DNA from: Victivallaceae bacterium
GTDB lineage: Bacteria > Verrucomicrobiota > Lentisphaeria > Victivallales > Victivallaceae
NCBI GenBank assembly: GCA_024405735.1
Contig: JAKSOF010000008.1
Span: forward strand, 1-64,000
Length of the DNA: 64,000 bases
Direction: 5' to 3'
Positions 15,440-24,795 of the stretch are shown here, one piece after another. A program made the position numbers and the translations under genes. The first letter of the stretch is position 1. Each line of letters opens with the position of its first letter. Below the pieces are notes generated by a model. It did no database searches. It was given only the letters and a program-made list of their open reading frames with translations, and had not been told where the DNA came from.

Positions 15440-16594
15440 ATGTCCGATCGTTCCATTGCGGCAACGCGCTTTTTTGCGCTTGCCGCTTCTCATTTTTCCG
15501 CGGATTTTTTCAGTGCGGTGTTGCCGGGAATCCTCCCGGCGGCGTTGCTCTATTTTCATCTTGATCTCGGCTACGGCGTCATTTTATTGAGCGCGATCGG
15601 CATCGGCGCCAATTTGCTCCAGATCCCCGCTTCCGCGATCGACCGCGACAAAAGTTCACCGCGCTTACTCGTTTTCGGGATCTTGCTCGCGTCGGCGGTA
15701 TTGATTTTGCCGTTTCTGCCGGAAAAAACGCGCTTCTGGCATCTTGCGCTTTTGCTCTTTCTTGCCGGAAGCGGCATCGCTTTGGTGCATCCTCTCGGAT
15801 TGCGCGGCGTACACGCTTTGCCCTTTTCCGTCAAAGTGAGCGTGCCGCTTTTTATGACGTGCGGTTTTTTCGGTGCCGCCGTCGCGCCGTGGACAGCGTC
15901 ATTGCTCGTCACCTTTTGCGGAATGAAAGGACTTCTTTTCCTTTTTGTTCCGGTCGCGTTGATCGTGCTTCTTCTCCTCGGGAGCCGATTGAAATTGCAG
16001 ATACCGGAGGAAAACCGCATCCGTCAGGAAAATGCCGAAACAACGCCTTGGCGTTTCGGCGCGCTCTTTTTTTTCGCCCTCTTTCTCAATTGCGGAACTG
16101 CGGTTTTTACGGGATTGTTGCCGACGATGCTCCATCAATTCGGCTACACGCTGGCTTTCGGCGGATTTTGCAATACGCTTTTCGGCGTCGGGAGTTCCGT
16201 CGGCTCCATATTGCTCGGCATCGGAGCGCGCCGTTTCGCCCCGCCTAAAATGATCCTGCCGGGAATGGTGATCGGGATTTTGCTCGGAATGCTTTATCTT
16301 GAATCGGCGGAACTTTCCGTCTGGGCGGCGTTTTGCATTCCCTTGCTCGGTTTGCTGTTGAGTGCGCCGTATCCTCTTTTGGTCGCACTGTCGGTATCGG
16401 CGCCGGGGCGTTTTTCGTCGACGCTCCGTAGCGGATTGATCGTCGGCGGCACGTGGGGGATCGCCGGAGTGATGCTGCTTCCCGCCGGACAGATCGCGGA
16501 GCGCGTCAGTTTGTCCGCCGCGCTGGCAACGGGGCTGGGCTGTTATGTGATCGCCTTCGGCGTTGCCGCGCTGACTTGCCGCAAAGCAAAATAA
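15440..16594 (+). CDS. MFS transporter (Fsr/fosmidomycin-resistance-like)
   Basis: 384 residues with about 12 hydrophobic segments. The N-terminal helix pair carries LAASHFSADFFSAVLPGILPA, close to the SHFxxDxxxxxLPALLP pattern of the Fsr group (motif ASHFSADFFSAVLPG), and GSGIALVHPLGLRG matches the family's second landmark. It lies in the inner membrane and probably exports or imports a small phosphorylated or sugar-like compound; the substrate is not predictable. Being last in the operon after the SIS protein and the secreted CBM9 protein, it may serve the same pathway rather than drug resistance (inference). Confidence 0.8.
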   Translation: MSDRSIAATRFFALAASHFSADFFSAVLPGILPAALLYFHLDLGYGVILLSAIGIGANLLQIPASAIDRDKSSPRLLVFGILLASAVLILPFLPEKTRFWHLALLLFLAGSGIALVHPLGLRGVHALPFSVKVSVPLFMTCGFFGAAVAPWTASLLVTFCGMKGLLFLFVPVALIVLLLLGSRLKLQIPEENRIRQENAETTPWRFGALFFFALFLNCGTAVFTGLLPTMLHQFGYTLAFGGFCNTLFGVGSSVGSILLGIGARRFAPPKMILPGMVIGILLGMLYLESAELSVWAAFCIPLLGLLLSAPYPLLVALSVSAPGRFSSTLRSGLIVGGTWGIAGVMLLPAGQIAERVSLSAALATGLGCYVIAFGVAALTCRKAK

Positions 16595-16617
16595 GCGCAC
16601 TTTTCCTGCAAAACGGC

Positions 16618-16646
16618 TTGCTTTTTTTTCCGGGGCGGATTATACT
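16618..16646 (+). promoter_or_regulatory. addBA promoter
   Basis: TTGCTT (16618-16623), a 17-bp spacer and TATACT (16641-16646), followed by GGAG before the ATG at 16670. Confidence 0.6.
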
Positions 16647-16669
16647 ACAATCCATACTGGAGATATTCT

Positions 16670-19498
16670 ATGCCGCAACGCATTTTTCTGGGGCGTCAAC
16701 AGTTGCTCGCCGACGCGGTCGTCGGGCGGCTTTGTACGCTGATCCCGACGGAGTCGCCGATGACCGATTTCGGGCGGATCGCCGTCGTTCTGCCGGGAAT
16801 GGCGGCGCGCCGCGCCGTGCAACGGCGTCTGGCGGAAAAATTCGGCGCCTTGCTTCCCCCCGAATTTCTGATGCCGTCGCAACTTCTGCGTTACGGCGCG
16901 GAAACGGGGCATCTTGCTTCGCCGATGGAGACGGAATTGATTTGGCAGCGGGCGCTTTGCCGGGCGTTGGAAACGCCGGAAAGATTCGCCTTGCTCTTTC
17001 CCGGCGGCACGGTCGACTTGCCCCGGATGCCGGGGAAACTTTTTGCCCGTTTGCGCGAGGAATTGACGCGCGGCGGCATTTCGATTTCCGACGCCGCCGA
17101 TGCGCTGGGAAGCCGCGGAAGCGAACTTGCCGGACTGGAAAAGTTGTTTCTGGAAGAAGCGGAAAAATGCGGATTTGACGATCCGTTGCAACTGGATCTG
17201 AAAGCCGCAGGTTGCGTCGCGCCATTGGAAAATTTTGACCGCATCATTCTTGCCGGGGTGCCCGATCTGCCGCATATGCTGAAAAAACGGCTGGAAAATT
17301 TGTGTGCCGTCCGTCCGGATATATTGGAGATATGGCTTCACGCGCCGGAAAGCGAAAGCACGGCGTTTGACGATTACGGAGTCCCGCTCGCCGAGGTTTG
17401 GGCGGAGCGCGCGCTTCCTCTGGATCCGGCGGCGGTCGAAGTCGCGCTCGACGACCGTGATGCGGCAGTGCGCGCGCGGGATTTCGCCGTCGGCAGCGGC
17501 GAGCGGTTCGATCCGGAAGAGTGTGCGGTCGCGCTCGCCGATCCTGAATTGGAAACTTCCTTTGTCGAAATTTTTTCTGAAATCGGCAGTGCGACGGAGC
17601 ATTCGCTTACGGTCACGCCTTCGACCGGAGTTCCGGCGAAAAAACTCCGGCTGGCGCGTCTTGGAGCGGCGCTGGTCGATTTTTTGAAAAACCGCGACGA
17701 TTTTGCCGCGGGCGCGGCGTTGCTTGCCGAACGCGATTTTCTTGCGGCGTGTGCGGCGGAAAAGGGAAATGAAAATCAGATCCTTGCCGCGCTTGATGAT
17801 TTCCGTCAGACGTGTTACCCCGATGACTTCGAGGCGGCGTGTATTTTCCTGCGGGAAATTTCCTCACGGAGCAAATTTGCGCAAATTTTGCTGCCGCTGT
17901 TGGAAAAAATCGCCGATTTGCCGCGTCAACTGGAGCAAAGCGAAAGCGCCGCAGTTTTTCTGAAAGATTTTTTCAATTCGGTTTTCCGCCGCGAATTTGA
18001 CCGCGACGAAAAAAGTTTCGGGATCCCGCTCGGCGACGAGATCGACCTTTTCCGCCGGAAAATCGGCGAATTTTGCGCGTTGCCGCCGGAATTGGCAAAA
18101 GGGACGGCGAAATTGGCGGAACTGGAACTCTTTTTTCAGCATTTCGAGCAGGAAATGCTGCCGGTTTCCCGCGGAGATCTCGTACTGGAAGGAATGCTGG
18201 AGATCCCCTTTTTCACCTCGCGCCGCGTGATCCTTGTCGGCGTCAATGAAAAATTCTATCCCGACCGCATCGCACCGACCGCCTTTCTGACCGATTCGAT
18301 CCGCCAAAAACTGCATTTGCGGCACAACGGCGACACGTTTGCCCGGGCGATGTGCCATCTGCGCAGTCTGCTCGACCCGAGAAAGAGGGAGGAGGTGAAA
18401 TTTTTCGTCCTCAAAAATTCGTCGCAAAAGGAGGTTTTGAAACCTTCTCCGCTCTTTTTTTCGGGGGCGTTGGATGAAAAGGAGTTGCTGTCGCGGACAC
18501 GCAAATTCTTCAGTCCGGTTTCCGCCCGGGAAACGGAGCAGGGCGCATCTCAAGAGGAAAAACGTTTTACCTTTGACTGGCAAAGCGACGGGATTTCCTT
18601 TTTCCGCGATGCGCCCGTACTCGCCGTGACGGCATTCAAAAATTATCTTGCCGGTGCGGAAAGATTTTTCCTCGCCAATGTTTTACGCGCAGAGCCGACC
18701 GATTACACGCTTGCCGAGCCGGATGCAAGCGGTTTCGGCAGTATCTGTCACGCCGCGTTTGAGCCGTTGCAGAAAATTTCCTGCACCGGAGAAGAAGAAT
18801 TTTATCGCGCGCTGGAGCGGAATTTGCGCCGTTTCTTACGGGAAAATTTCGGAGAAAGGCTTCCCGTACTGATCCAGTTACAGCAGGAAAATCTGCTTCA
18901 GCGTTTTCAATACGCGGCGCGTTTGCTCGAAGCGGAGCGTCGCGACGGATTTGTTTTGCTCGAAACGGAATACCGCTTCGGCGGCGGGATGCCGATCCCT
19001 CTGGGCGAGGGTTTTGTCAAGGGCACCGCCGACCGCATCGAATACCGTGCCGCCAGTAACACGCTCCGGATCCTCGACATCAAAACGGGCAAAATCGAGT
19101 CCGTCGAAAAAGAACATTGTCAGGCGGGCAAATTCATCAATCTGCAATTGCCGCTTTATGCCATATTACTGCGGCGCGACAATGAATTTGCCCGGCGGCA
19201 TCCCGACATCGACCTTGCAAACGTTGCCATCGAATGCGGCTATTTTCTGTTGCCGCGCGCGGTGACGGAAAGCCGCATCGATTTGTGGCAGCGCGAAAAA
19301 TTCGATGCGGTGCTCGATGCGGCGCAAGCGTGCGCCGAGCGCGTCCTTGCCGAAGTGACGGAAATGAAAAACAAAATCTTTTTCGGCGAAGCGGACAACA
19401 ATGCCCTGCCGGACGCTTTGAAACAGATCGTTCCCGATTTCGCGGCGGCATTTCCCGGTATTTCCTGGCAGGAGAGGGCAGATGACGATGAAAAGTGA
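16670..19498 (+). CDS. addB: AddB-like nuclease subunit (PD-(D/E)XK family)
   Basis: 942 residues. The C-terminal RecB-type nuclease domain shows LRILDIKTGK followed by NLQLPLYAILL, the D-x-K core and the QLPLYA helix of AddB/RecB nucleases. Upstream lies an inactivated helicase-like part with VILVGVNEKFYP, the AddB counterpart of helicase motifs. Together with AddA it should process double-strand ends to Chi-regulated 3' overhangs for RecA. The four-cysteine iron-sulfur staple seen in Bacillus AddB is not visible at this C terminus. The gene overlaps addA by 17 bp. Sequence divergence is high, so the symbol rests on the nuclease motif and the neighbour. Confidence 0.8.
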   Translation: MPQRIFLGRQQLLADAVVGRLCTLIPTESPMTDFGRIAVVLPGMAARRAVQRRLAEKFGALLPPEFLMPSQLLRYGAETGHLASPMETELIWQRALCRALETPERFALLFPGGTVDLPRMPGKLFARLREELTRGGISISDAADALGSRGSELAGLEKLFLEEAEKCGFDDPLQLDLKAAGCVAPLENFDRIILAGVPDLPHMLKKRLENLCAVRPDILEIWLHAPESESTAFDDYGVPLAEVWAERALPLDPAAVEVALDDRDAAVRARDFAVGSGERFDPEECAVALADPELETSFVEIFSEIGSATEHSLTVTPSTGVPAKKLRLARLGAALVDFLKNRDDFAAGAALLAERDFLAACAAEKGNENQILAALDDFRQTCYPDDFEAACIFLREISSRSKFAQILLPLLEKIADLPRQLEQSESAAVFLKDFFNSVFRREFDRDEKSFGIPLGDEIDLFRRKIGEFCALPPELAKGTAKLAELELFFQHFEQEMLPVSRGDLVLEGMLEIPFFTSRRVILVGVNEKFYPDRIAPTAFLTDSIRQKLHLRHNGDTFARAMCHLRSLLDPRKREEVKFFVLKNSSQKEVLKPSPLFFSGALDEKELLSRTRKFFSPVSARETEQGASQEEKRFTFDWQSDGISFFRDAPVLAVTAFKNYLAGAERFFLANVLRAEPTDYTLAEPDASGFGSICHAAFEPLQKISCTGEEEFYRALERNLRRFLRENFGERLPVLIQLQQENLLQRFQYAARLLEAERRDGFVLLETEYRFGGGMPIPLGEGFVKGTADRIEYRAASNTLRILDIKTGKIESVEKEHCQAGKFINLQLPLYAILLRRDNEFARRHPDIDLANVAIECGYFLLPRAVTESRIDLWQREKFDAVLDAAQACAERVLAEVTEMKNKIFFGEADNNALPDALKQIVPDFAAAFPGISWQERADDDEK

Positions 19499-22400
19499 AA
19501 AAAACCGCTTTTGTTTCTGCCCGGCGCAAGTTCGGGCGAACTGCACTTGCTCACGTTGTAATTGCCTGTGCTTCAACGGTTTCAAACGTCTGCGCGTCAT
19601 TATGGCGAGTGCCGGGACAGGCAAAACGTTTCAGTTGGCGATGCGCTTCATCCAACTGCTTTGTTTCGGAGTGGATCCGTCGGAGATCCTCGCCGTCACC
19701 TTTACCAAAAAAGCGGCGGGGGAAATTTTTGACAAGATCATCGGCCGTCTGCTCGAACTTGCCGATGCGTCCGGAAAAAGTGAGCCCTGCAATATCTGTG
19801 AAAATTTTTCCCGCGCACAGTTTCTCGATATTCTGCACCGGCTTCTGGAAATGCGCCGGGAACTTCAGATCGGCACGATCGACAGTTTTTTCCGCAAACT
19901 CACCGACGTTTACGCGCCCGAACTCGGCATCTGGGGCGGCATTTCGCTCATCGACGCCAAAGACCGGAGTTACCGTCGCCGCACGCTTCGCAAATGGTTG
20001 CGTCAGATCGGCGGCGGAGCCGAACTCAGCGCCTTGCGCGAGTTGCTCAAGATGGCGAACCGCGACGAGCAAAAAAGTTTTTCCGCGACGATGGATGAAT
20101 TGGTCGATTGCTGTTATCCCTTTTTCCTCTCGCACGAAACCGAACATTTGATCTGGGGCAAAGTGCCTTTCCTCTTTGGCGGCGATCAGGAGGAGTTGCC
20201 GCAGGACGCCGTGACGGAGCTTGCCGGCCGCCTCGACGCCGCGATGGAAGTGTTTAAGGAAAGCGAAGAAAAATGCGATGCCGTCGCCGTGCGCCGGCTT
20301 CAGGAACTGGCGAAATTCTGCGCTTCGGGCGCGGAAACGATCGGGCGGCTTCCCGACGATGTCAAGTCGCTCTTTCAGAATCTTGCCAAATACAATCTGC
20401 CCGGATGGGAAAAAGATTCCGGCAAAGATCTTTTGGTTGCCCGGAAATGGGGTTTGACGGGAAGCATCGGAAATCTTGTACGGCAACTTTTCTGCCACAT
20501 CCGCGCCATTTTGATGCGGCAAGCGCGCAAACGCTCCAGCGCCGTTTACCAGTTGATGGCAAGTTACGACCGGATCTATCATCGCGAAGTGCGTGCCGCG
20601 GGACTGCTCACGTTTGCCGACATCCCGTATCTTTTGCAATCCGGCGGCGGCGAAGCGGGATTTCAGCTTTTTGCCAACGACAGCGTCAATCTGGAGGAGC
20701 GTCTCGACGCCCGGCTCAATCATTATCTCTTTGACGAATTTCAGGATACGAGCGACATCCAGTGGAACGCCTTTGACAATCTGCTCGACGAATTGGTCAA
20801 TGACCGCGAAAGCGATTTCCGCACCTTCTTCTGTGTCGGCGACATCAAACAGTCGATCTACCGTTTCCGGCAGGGCAATCCCCGGCTTTTCGACCGCGTG
20901 ATCGGCAAGATGAAAACCGAAGCCGATACGCTCACTTTGTCGCGCCGTTCCGCGCCGCAGGTGATGGAACTCGTCAACCGCGTTTTTGTTTCCCCGGAGG
21001 GTGGTCGCGGTTTTCTGCATGCGCTTCCCCGTCTGAAATTTGAGAAACACGAGGCGTATCATCAGGATATGCCGGGATTTGCCGCGTTGATCCAGTTTGA
21101 AAAAGCCGACCGCTCCGACCGGTGCGAAAAAGCCAAGGCGGATTTTATTTTGTCGGTGCTGTGCGACGTGCGGCCTTTTGACAAAAATCTTTCCGTCGGG
21201 ATCCTGATGCGCAACAACCGCCATTTGCGCGAATTTGCCCAAGTGTTGCAGGAGTCGATCCGCGAAAGGGCTCTGCCTTTTACGGTTTCCGTTGACGGGA
21301 CGCTTTCCGTACTGGAAAGCACGGCGGTGGAAATCTTTTTGCAGTTGCTGACGCTGGCTTCCCATCCGGCGGATCGATCGGCGCGGACTTTTCTGCATCT
21401 CGCGCAGTGGGGAAACGAGGCATTGTCGTGGGAGCAATGGGGAAAGTGTCTCCATCTTGGCAATATCGGCGACGCCGATGCTTTGTCGCAGGCGCTCCGC
21501 CATATCATCAACGCCGACGGCATCATCGAACTTGCCGACCGCTTCCAGGCAAGTTTCGGCAGTTCTTTCGGCGATTTCGACCGCAAAAGATTTGACGCAT
21601 TGCGCAAGATGGCAAACTCTTTTTCGGGCGCGATTGATGATTTCCGCGAGCAGTTGCAATGGCAGGAGGACGAGGAGAAATCGCTCGCCGGAACGATCCA
21701 GCTGATGACGATCCACAAGTCCAAAGGTCTGGAATTCGATCTGGTGTTTCTGCCGGAATTCGATTCGCGGCACCGCAACGTTTCTTTAGTGCCGGAAACC
21801 GACATCCCCGATGTGCGGCAAATCGATGCGAAACGGCGCTGGATCGGTTATCTGCCGGACGAATCGGTCGCGTCGTCGCTGCCCGATGCCGCCGCTTATT
21901 TTGCCGCCCGGGAAAAAGAGGAGCAGTATGACGACTGCTGTACCGTTTACGTCGCGCTGACCCGTGCCAAACGGGGACTTTATTTGTTGTTTGCCACTCC
22001 GGGCAAAAATTCACAGCAGCCGGAAGCGGCGCTCGTAGAGGCATTGGCGACCGACGATATGGCGGCGCATCGCGCCAAACACGATTTCGCTGAACGTTTG
22101 CCGTTGCCCGATCCGGCGTGTTACAATGTCCGTTACGCCGCAGGACAAAGTGATTTTTACGCCGCGATCCCCGACCGGGAAGAAACGCTTCCTCCGGTTG
22201 TCGCGCGCGATCCGGAAAAGATTTCCGTCGTATCGCGCCGTCTTGATTTTGCGCGTCCCTCGGCGGCGCACGGCGTGCGCGTGTTTTCGGAAAACTGTTT
22301 TGAACTGGCGCACGGCGCGGAAACGGGCACTCTCATTCACGCCCTCTTTGAAAAAATCGACTTTATCGGAGAGGATTTCGACGCCGGGATTTTTCTCGCC

Positions 22401-22796
22401 GGAAATTTTGCCGGCGGCGACGGGGAAGCCGGAAATCTTTTCATCTCCTCGCTGGCAAGCCCGGAGATCCGGAATGCGCTCAAGCGTCCCGCCTCCGACG
22501 TTATTTTATGGCGGGAAAAGAATTTTCTTCACCACACGGCAAACGGAGTCGTTTCCGGCACATTTGACCGCGTGGTACTGATCCGCGAAAACGGCAAGAT
22601 CGTCCGCGCGGAAATTTTGGACTACAAGAGCGACCGTCTGACGGCGCCGGAAGATTTTCTGGCGCGCCACGCCGCCCAACTGAAGATCTACCGCGCCGCG
22701 CTGGCGGCAATGACGCATCTTGAACCTTGCCGGATCGCCTGTACGCTGCTTGCGCTCCGGCTCGGGAAGGCGGTCAGCGTGCCGCTTGCCCGATGA
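19482..22796 (+). CDS. addA: AddA-like helicase-nuclease (UvrD/RecB family)
   Basis: 1104 residues. All superfamily 1A motifs are legible: Walker A ASAGTGKT (42-49), Ia AVTFTKKAAGEI, II FDEFQDTSDIQW, III VGDIKQSIYRFRQGN, V TIHKSKGLEFDLVF and VI YVALTRAKRGLYLLF. The C-terminal nuclease carries EILDYKSD and AQLKIYRAAL. It unwinds and degrades broken DNA ends with AddB. An unusual Cys-rich stretch precedes Walker A: seven cysteines between residues 11 and 30. The family normally has only a few residues there, so the true start could be later (no good ATG until residue 41) or the extension is real. The 3' end overlaps aroQ on the opposite strand by 23 bp. Confidence 0.9.
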   Translation: MTMKSEKNRFCFCPAQVRANCTCSRCNCLCFNGFKRLRVIMASAGTGKTFQLAMRFIQLLCFGVDPSEILAVTFTKKAAGEIFDKIIGRLLELADASGKSEPCNICENFSRAQFLDILHRLLEMRRELQIGTIDSFFRKLTDVYAPELGIWGGISLIDAKDRSYRRRTLRKWLRQIGGGAELSALRELLKMANRDEQKSFSATMDELVDCCYPFFLSHETEHLIWGKVPFLFGGDQEELPQDAVTELAGRLDAAMEVFKESEEKCDAVAVRRLQELAKFCASGAETIGRLPDDVKSLFQNLAKYNLPGWEKDSGKDLLVARKWGLTGSIGNLVRQLFCHIRAILMRQARKRSSAVYQLMASYDRIYHREVRAAGLLTFADIPYLLQSGGGEAGFQLFANDSVNLEERLDARLNHYLFDEFQDTSDIQWNAFDNLLDELVNDRESDFRTFFCVGDIKQSIYRFRQGNPRLFDRVIGKMKTEADTLTLSRRSAPQVMELVNRVFVSPEGGRGFLHALPRLKFEKHEAYHQDMPGFAALIQFEKADRSDRCEKAKADFILSVLCDVRPFDKNLSVGILMRNNRHLREFAQVLQESIRERALPFTVSVDGTLSVLESTAVEIFLQLLTLASHPADRSARTFLHLAQWGNEALSWEQWGKCLHLGNIGDADALSQALRHIINADGIIELADRFQASFGSSFGDFDRKRFDALRKMANSFSGAIDDFREQLQWQEDEEKSLAGTIQLMTIHKSKGLEFDLVFLPEFDSRHRNVSLVPETDIPDVRQIDAKRRWIGYLPDESVASSLPDAAAYFAAREKEEQYDDCCTVYVALTRAKRGLYLLFATPGKNSQQPEAALVEALATDDMAAHRAKHDFAERLPLPDPACYNVRYAAGQSDFYAAIPDREETLPPVVARDPEKISVVSRRLDFARPSAAHGVRVFSENCFELAHGAETGTLIHALFEKIDFIGEDFDAGIFLAGNFAGGDGEAGNLFISSLASPEIRNALKRPASDVILWREKNFLHHTANGVVSGTFDRVVLIRENGKIVRAEILDYKSDRLTAPEDFLARHAAQLKIYRAALAAMTHLEPCRIACTLLALRLGKAVSVPLAR

Positions 22797-23208
22797 GGAA
22801 ATCGATCGCGCGCAAGTAGCCGTCAAATCCCATTCCGGCAAAACGTTGACAGCACGCCATGCCGGCGTAGGAGATCTTACGGAAATCTTCGCGGTTGTCG
22901 ACATCGGAAAGATGCACTTCGACGGCGGGAAGCGCGACCGCTTTGAGCGCGTCGAGGATCGCGATGCTCGTATGCGTATAGGAGGCGGGGTTGATGATGA
23001 TCGCATCGAAATTGCCAAGACAATCCTGGATGGCATCGACGATCGCCCCCTCGCTGTTGGATTGAAAGATTTCGACTTCAACGCCGTGCATTTGTGCGTA
23101 ATCCGAAATGCATTGCTTCAGCGCCGCATAATTTTGTTTGCCGTAGATGGCGATTTCGCGGATGCCGAGCAGATTGAGATTGGGACCGTTGATCACTTTA
23201 ATTTTCAC
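22774..23208 (-). CDS. aroQ: 3-dehydroquinate dehydratase, type II
   Basis: 144 residues, the normal length for the small dodecameric type II enzyme that converts 3-dehydroquinate to 3-dehydroshikimate. Family signatures run in order: INGPNLNLLG, GKQNYAAL (catalytic Tyr region), NPASYTHTSIAILDAL, EVHLSDVDNREDFR and GFDGYLRAIDF. The start is a GTG at 23208 with GAGG 6-7 nt upstream; longer frames would run through aroK in another frame. It overlaps the end of aroK by 11 bp, which points to translational coupling at the end of the aromatic operon. Confidence 0.93.
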   Translation of the reverse strand: MKIKVINGPNLNLLGIREIAIYGKQNYAALKQCISDYAQMHGVEVEIFQSNSEGAIVDAIQDCLGNFDAIIINPASYTHTSIAILDALKAVALPAVEVHLSDVDNREDFRKISYAGMACCQRFAGMGFDGYLRAIDFLIGQAAR

Positions 23209-23692
23209 GGTAAGCCTCGACGATTTTTTCCGCCGCCAGATCGGGGCAGATGTTTCGGGTATTGGATACGGCGGCATCCGCCGCTCTTTCGTAGAGCGCA
23301 CGGCGTTCGCGATAGAGTTTGGCGACAGCTTCCTGCGTGGTGGAGAGCGGACGATCCCCGCCGACGGCAAGTTCCTCCAGCGGACGGTCGATAAGACAGA
23401 CGAATCCGACCCGGCGGAGCAAGGCGACGTTTTCCGGATCGAGGACGATGCCGCCCCCGGTGCCGATGACGGTGCGGGAAACGCCTTCCAGTTTCAGCAC
23501 GGCTTTTCTTTCCAGCTGACGGAATCCCGCTTCGCCGAAACGGGAAAAAATTTCCGGGATCGGCATATTCGCCATTTTCACGATCTCGTCGTCAAGGTCG
23601 ATGAAAGAAAAATCAAGAATTTTTGCAACCCGTTGCCCCAACGTGCTTTTGCCGCTTCCGGGCATCCCGATCAGAATCAGATTGTCGCGCAT
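23198..23692 (-). CDS. aroK: shikimate kinase
   Basis: 164 residues. P-loop LIGMPGSGKST at the N terminus, then FIDLDDEIV (Mg/shikimate Asp), GEAGFRQLE (shikimate-binding Arg), IGTGGGIVL and the lid GGDRPLS. It phosphorylates shikimate in the chorismate pathway. I chose the ATG at 23692 because GAGGTG sits 7 nt before it; the GTG at 23701, which would overlap the aroC stop, lies within that Shine-Dalgarno. Confidence 0.93.
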   Translation of the reverse strand: MRDNLILIGMPGSGKSTLGQRVAKILDFSFIDLDDEIVKMANMPIPEIFSRFGEAGFRQLERKAVLKLEGVSRTVIGTGGGIVLDPENVALLRRVGFVCLIDRPLEELAVGGDRPLSTTQEAVAKLYRERRALYERAADAAVSNTRNICPDLAAEKIVEAYREN

Positions 23693-23697
23693 GGATG

Positions 23698-24792
23698 TCA
23701 CCTCAAAAAATCCGGTTTTTCCGTAAGCAGGAAATCAAGCAGGACAAGACTTGTCACCGCTTCGACGACCGGCACCGCGCGGATCGCGACGCAGGGGTCG
23801 TGCCGCCCCCCGACGGCAAGTGTCGTTTCTTTCATCAAACTGAGATCGACGCTTTTTTGCTCTTTGGCGATCGACGGCGTCGGTTTGAATGCGGCGCGCA
23901 ACAAGATCGGCATCCCGCTTGAAATGCCGCCGAGAATGCCGCCGTGACGGTTGGTCGCGGTGCGGATATTGCCGTCGGCAAGACAAAAAGCATCGTTATT
24001 TGCCGAACCTTTGAGCAAGGCGGCGGCGAAGCCGTTGCCGAATTCCACTCCGCGCACGGCGGGAATGCCGAAAAGTACCTTGCCGAGACCGCACTCGATG
24101 CGGTCAAACATCGGCGAACCGACGCCTTCCGGAAAGCCGATGACGCCGCATTCGACGACTCCGCCGAGCGAATCGCCCTCCATCGCCGCCGTTTCAATGG
24201 CGCGTTGCATCAAAAGTCCCGCCGCATCATCGCAGACGGGGAATTCTTTTTCTCCTGGGGCAAGCAAGGTTTCGCGCTCCAGTTTTACGGCGTCAAAGGC
24301 ACGGTCGGTGATATTCCAGACGCTTGCCAGATGCGCGCCGACGTAGATGTTTCTCCGCGCGAGGATCTGCCGCGCGATCGCTCCCAGGGCGACCAGCGGT
24401 GCCGTCAGCCGTCCGGAAAAGTGTCCGCCGCCCCGCCTGTCGGCGGCTTCGCCGTAACGCAACAGCGCGGCGTAATCGGCGTGACCGGGGCGCGGGACAT
24501 TTTTCAATGTTTCATAGTCGCGGCTGTACATATCGCAATTGCGGATGACGACGCTGACGGGAGTTCCGGTCGTTTGGTCGTTATAGACTCCGGAAAGGAT
24601 CTCCGGCAGATCGCTTTCGGCGCGCGATGTCGTGTTTTTCTGCCCGGGACGACGGCGTGCGAGCATTTTGAGAAGTTCTTTTTCGTCGATTTTTTCGCCG
24701 GGGGGGAAACCGTCGGCGACGCCGCCTGCCGCCGCGCCGTGCGATTCACCGAAAATACTGATTTTCAAGGTGTTGCCAAATGTGGATGACAT
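23698..24792 (-). CDS. aroC: chorismate synthase
   Basis: 364 residues, standard length. It begins SSTFGNTLKISIFGESHG, the first chorismate-synthase signature (GESHG), and continues with RRPGQ, the FMN/EPSP-binding RPGHAD, GGGHFSGRLTAPLV and DGNIRTATNRHGGILGG (trimmed RTATNRHGGILGG). It makes chorismate from EPSP using reduced flavin, which suits an anaerobe. The gene lies 3 bp after aroA in the same operon. Confidence 0.95.
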   Translation of the reverse strand: MSSTFGNTLKISIFGESHGAAAGGVADGFPPGEKIDEKELLKMLARRRPGQKNTTSRAESDLPEILSGVYNDQTTGTPVSVVIRNCDMYSRDYETLKNVPRPGHADYAALLRYGEAADRRGGGHFSGRLTAPLVALGAIARQILARRNIYVGAHLASVWNITDRAFDAVKLERETLLAPGEKEFPVCDDAAGLLMQRAIETAAMEGDSLGGVVECGVIGFPEGVGSPMFDRIECGLGKVLFGIPAVRGVEFGNGFAAALLKGSANNDAFCLADGNIRTATNRHGGILGGISSGMPILLRAAFKPTPSIAKEQKSVDLSLMKETTLAVGGRHDPCVAIRAVPVVEAVTSLVLLDFLLTEKPDFLR

Positions 24793-24795
24793 CTT

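Noticed and set aside
19551-21773. 740-residue open frame antisense to addA
   Set aside because: Shadow of the helicase gene, which keeps all SF1 motifs.
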